9,335 nucleotides of DNA from Oscillospiraceae bacterium (GTDB lineage: Bacteria; Bacillota; Clostridia; Christensenellales; Aristaeellaceae). Below, piece by piece: positions 7,152-9,335 of the stretch; position 1 is the first letter of the stretch, and every line of letters begins with the position of its first letter. The notes beneath the pieces are model-generated. The model saw only the letters and a list, made by a program, of their open reading frames with translations, ran no database searches and was not told the DNA's origin. The DNA is taken from NCBI GenBank assembly GCA_031266295.1, contig JAISBH010000162.1, positions 1 to 9,335 of the forward strand, given 5' to 3'. The position numbers and the translations under genes were made by a program.

Positions 7152-7193
7152 TTGTAGAATGACGCGGTATATACATCGAGCGTCATTTTACAA
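7152..7193 (+). repeat. 14-nt inverted repeat over the predicted transcription start (operator or 5' mRNA hairpin)
   Basis: TTGTAGAATGACGC (7152-7165) and GCGTCATTTTACAA (7180-7193) are inverted copies with one mismatch, which would be a G-U pair in RNA. The 14-nt interval is AT-rich. The left arm covers the predicted start of transcription, so the element could be a repressor site blocking RNA polymerase or a stem capping the mRNA 5' end. Without a T-tract it is not a normal attenuator. Confidence 0.65.
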
Positions 7194-7219
7194 CCGTTCT
7201 ATTACCGTTATTTACGAAT

Positions 7220-7225
7220 AGGAGG
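7220..7225 (+). promoter_or_regulatory. Strong ribosome binding site for the solute-binding protein
   Basis: A full AGGAGG lies 7 nt before the GTG at 7233. It decides the start and suggests high expression, offsetting the weaker GTG codon. Confidence 0.9.
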
Positions 7226-7232
7226 GACAGGC

Positions 7233-9182
7233 GTGACAAAAACGACGAGGAGAACCGCCGCGATGCTGGCGCTGTTTGCGCTGATGACGACGGTGTGTAT
7301 GGGCGCGACTGCCGAAGGCTTTGTGTCGCAAGTGACCACTGCTCCGGAAAACATCGCGGAAGAGCAGGTCGTTCGGCTGCTGATGTCTTACGAAATCAGC
7401 GAATGGAACCCGCTCGTGCCGTCCGACGCGACGACATGGGCGAATTACATAGATTCGCTGGTCGAGTATGACAGCTACGGCATGTGTCAGCCGTGCCTGG
7501 CCGAATCGTGGACCAAGTCCGACGACGGGCTGGTCTGGACATTCAGCATCCGTCAAGGCGTGCCGTGGCAATACAACGACGGCAGCGAATACGGCGAAGA
7601 CGTCAAGGCGCAGGACTGGACCACTACCGCGAAGTATATTCTGACGCCTGAGCACGCCTCGCGTACCGCCGACCTGCTCTACATCTTCGAGGGCGCGGAG
7701 GATTATTATGACGCGCTGTCACGCGGCGAGGAGGGCGACTGGGATGCGGTGGGGATCCGCGCGACCGGCGATTACACGCTAGAGTTCACGTTAATCAACC
7801 CGCTGCCGTACTTCCTGTCCATGCTGACATATAACTGGGGCTACCCCACCTGCACAAAGTATCTGGAGGAGATGGGCGATAACTTCGGGATAGACCCGTT
7901 CTCGTTCCTGTACTGCGGCGCGTTTTTGATTGAGGATTGGCAGCCCGAGTCGATCCGGATCGACGTGGCGAATCCGTTGTATTGGGATAAGGAAGACATT
8001 CACGTCGAGAGGATCGAGCGGCAGTTCAACGCGGAGGCCTCGACCCTGGAGGCCGAGTTGCTGCTGCGCGGCGAAACGACATACGCCGATATTCCGACAA
8101 GCCAGCTGGACGCTTGGATCAACGATCCGCAACGCGAGAAGCTGATTCGCCCGAGTATTCCGTCGGGGCGCAGCTATTGGCTGCTGTTCAACTTCTGGCC
8201 GAATTTCCCGGAACAATATGACCGCGAGAATTGGCTGCTGGCGGCGAACAACTATAACTTCCGCAAGAGTATATACTACGCGTTTGATAGAATCGCCGCG
8301 ATGTCAACGGCGGATCCATATCATCCGGAGAACTTCGTGATGCGCACGGTCATACCGCCGAACTTCGCCGCGGCGGCTGGTAAGGATTACACACTGCTGG
8401 GTGATTTGGCCGATATCACGAGTACGGATCAGCATCAGCCGGAAAAGGGGCTGGAGTATAAGGCGCTGGCTGTCGAGGAACTGACGGCGGCGGGCGCTAA
8501 GTTCCCGATCCAGATATACATGCCCTACAACACGGGCCTTGCGAATAACCCGGAACGCGCGCAGGTTATCGAGCAGCAGCTAGAGAGGGATTTGGGAATC
8601 GACTACATCGACGTCATCCTTGAGGGATACCCGGATACGGATTACCTGAATGTTACGCGGCGCGCTGGCAATTACTGCCTGATGGAGTCTTACTGGGCTC
8701 CCGATTACGCGGATCCGGAGACGTATACCGATCCGTTCGCGATAGGACAGAAGTATAACTACATCTATATGGCGGATGGGTTCGGCGAGGCGACGACGGC
8801 AGATGATCCTGAGGGGCGTCTCGGGTTCGACGGTGGATTCTGGAAGAACGCCGTGTACGATCAGATGGTGAACGCCGCCGCCGGTGAGGTGCTGAACCTT
8901 GAGAAGCGGTATGTCGGACTGGCGAACGCGGAGGCTTGGCTGATCAATCAGGCGTTTATTGTACCGCTGGGCGCTGTGTATTCGACGGGTTATCTGTCCA
9001 GCTATATGAATCCGTTCGAGTCGCAGTACGCGCTGTTCGGAATGAGCGGCGATAGGTATAAGTATCAGTATGTGATGAAGGAACCAATGGGAACGGATGA
9101 GTTCCTGGAAAAACAGGAGATATGGGAACGGGAGCGCAATGAGCGTATATCGGCTGCACAGGCGGCGGGTGTAGATTACTAG
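7233..9182 (+). CDS. Secreted family 5 solute-binding protein (peptide/nickel-type ABC importer)
   Basis: The 649-residue product resembles OppA/DppA-type periplasmic or surface binding proteins, which capture peptides or similar solutes and hand them to an ABC permease. Family hallmarks: LAESW-x5-DGLVWTFSIRQGV near residues 89-110, FRKSIYYAFDR at 343-353 and W-APDYADPETYTDP at 488-501. It is somewhat longer than typical members and ends in a charged helical tail. The signal peptide (basic 1-7, hydrophobic 9-22) appears to end with A-T-A at 25-27, a signal peptidase I site. Cys22 is preceded by T-T-V, a poor lipobox, so surface anchoring is unclear. The GTG start is fixed by AGGAGG at 7220 and the gene has a near-consensus promoter with repeats around it. 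No permease or ATPase of an importer is in the window; the neighbouring minus-strand ABC genes are exporter-type and not its partners. Confidence 0.93.
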   Translation: MTKTTRRTAAMLALFALMTTVCMGATAEGFVSQVTTAPENIAEEQVVRLLMSYEISEWNPLVPSDATTWANYIDSLVEYDSYGMCQPCLAESWTKSDDGLVWTFSIRQGVPWQYNDGSEYGEDVKAQDWTTTAKYILTPEHASRTADLLYIFEGAEDYYDALSRGEEGDWDAVGIRATGDYTLEFTLINPLPYFLSMLTYNWGYPTCTKYLEEMGDNFGIDPFSFLYCGAFLIEDWQPESIRIDVANPLYWDKEDIHVERIERQFNAEASTLEAELLLRGETTYADIPTSQLDAWINDPQREKLIRPSIPSGRSYWLLFNFWPNFPEQYDRENWLLAANNYNFRKSIYYAFDRIAAMSTADPYHPENFVMRTVIPPNFAAAAGKDYTLLGDLADITSTDQHQPEKGLEYKALAVEELTAAGAKFPIQIYMPYNTGLANNPERAQVIEQQLERDLGIDYIDVILEGYPDTDYLNVTRRAGNYCLMESYWAPDYADPETYTDPFAIGQKYNYIYMADGFGEATTADDPEGRLGFDGGFWKNAVYDQMVNAAAGEVLNLEKRYVGLANAEAWLINQAFIVPLGAVYSTGYLSSYMNPFESQYALFGMSGDRYKYQYVMKEPMGTDEFLEKQEIWERERNERISAAQAAGVDY

Positions 9183-9199
9183 GCGGCGTTAGCATGGTG

Positions 9200-9219
9200 G
9201 GCGGGGTACTCTCCCCGCC
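9200..9219 (+). terminator. GC-rich hairpin after the binding-protein gene, possible terminator
   Basis: GGCGGGG (9200-9206) pairs with CCCCGCC (9213-9219) around a 6-nt loop, starting 17 nt after the stop codon. No T-run follows, so it could be a weak terminator or an mRNA-end-protecting stem. Confidence 0.45.
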
Positions 9220-9290
9220 TCGCTGGCTCGTTGGCGGGATGTGCTGGGTTGCGCTGTGCGATCATCGGCTGGTCGCTGCGGCGGGACGCT

Positions 9291-9310
9291 GTTCGATCTG
9301 CGGATCGAAT
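9291..9310 (+). terminator. Second hairpin downstream, possible terminator
   Basis: TTCGATC (9292-9298) pairs with GATCGAA (9303-9309) around the tetraloop TGCG, extendable by a G-U pair on the outside. It is followed by a short T-containing stretch (CTTTAAGTTTG), more terminator-like than the hairpin at 9200 but still without a clean U-run. It lies about 110 nt after the stop codon. The rest of 9183-9335 shows no convincing gene. Confidence 0.35.
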
Positions 9311-9335
9311 GCGCTTTAAGTTTGTGGCGCCCCGC

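Noticed and set aside
6953..7232. Riboswitch or attenuator in the binding-protein leader.
   Set aside because: The 7152-7193 hairpin lacks a T-tract and an alternative competing stem, and no known riboswitch core was recognised.
9194..9319. 41-codon frame ATG 9194 to TAA 9319 containing C-S-I-C.
   Set aside because: No ribosome binding site, overlaps both hairpins, and the composition fits chance reading of GC-rich spacer.

Overview
The window looks like chromosomal DNA from an anaerobic Clostridia-type bacterium of moderately high GC content. This rests on Shine-Dalgarno-led genes, two sigma-A-type promoters with 17-nt spacers, a membrane polyferredoxin preceded by what looks like the end of a CD1871A-type CXXC protein, a pair of half-size ABC exporters with the SGGQW signature, and a lipobox-bearing secreted peptidase. 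No rRNA, tRNA, insertion sequence, phage gene or CRISPR array was seen.

Layout: (1) 1-1013, plus strand: the last 11 codons of a small CXXC protein, then a membrane 4Fe-4S polyferredoxin; probably one redox unit cut by the left window edge. (2) 1014-1174: non-coding, with a spaced 10-bp inverted repeat. (3) 1175-3298, plus strand: a lipoprotein zinc peptidase of family M28 with a PA domain and a helical C-terminal extension. (4) 3316-3352: a strong GC-rich hairpin between convergent genes. (5) 3355-6952, minus strand: two overlapping half-transporter genes of 601 and 599 residues, most likely a heterodimeric ABC exporter. (6) 6953-7232: a divergent control region with one good promoter on each strand and several inverted repeats. 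(7) 7233-9182, plus strand: a secreted family 5 (peptide/nickel type) solute-binding protein. (8) 9183-9335: two hairpins and no convincing gene.

The surface peptidase and the peptide-type binding protein could both serve scavenging of external peptides, but they are separate transcription units and no permease is visible, so this link is inference. The ABC pair and the binding protein diverge from one 280-nt control region and might share regulation. I found no convincing new multi-gene system. The points most worth checking are the repeats around the binding-protein promoter (three copies of AATGACG, two of them in a 14-nt inverted repeat over the predicted transcription start), the missing lipobox on the binding protein, and the shortened nucleotide-binding domain in one ABC half.
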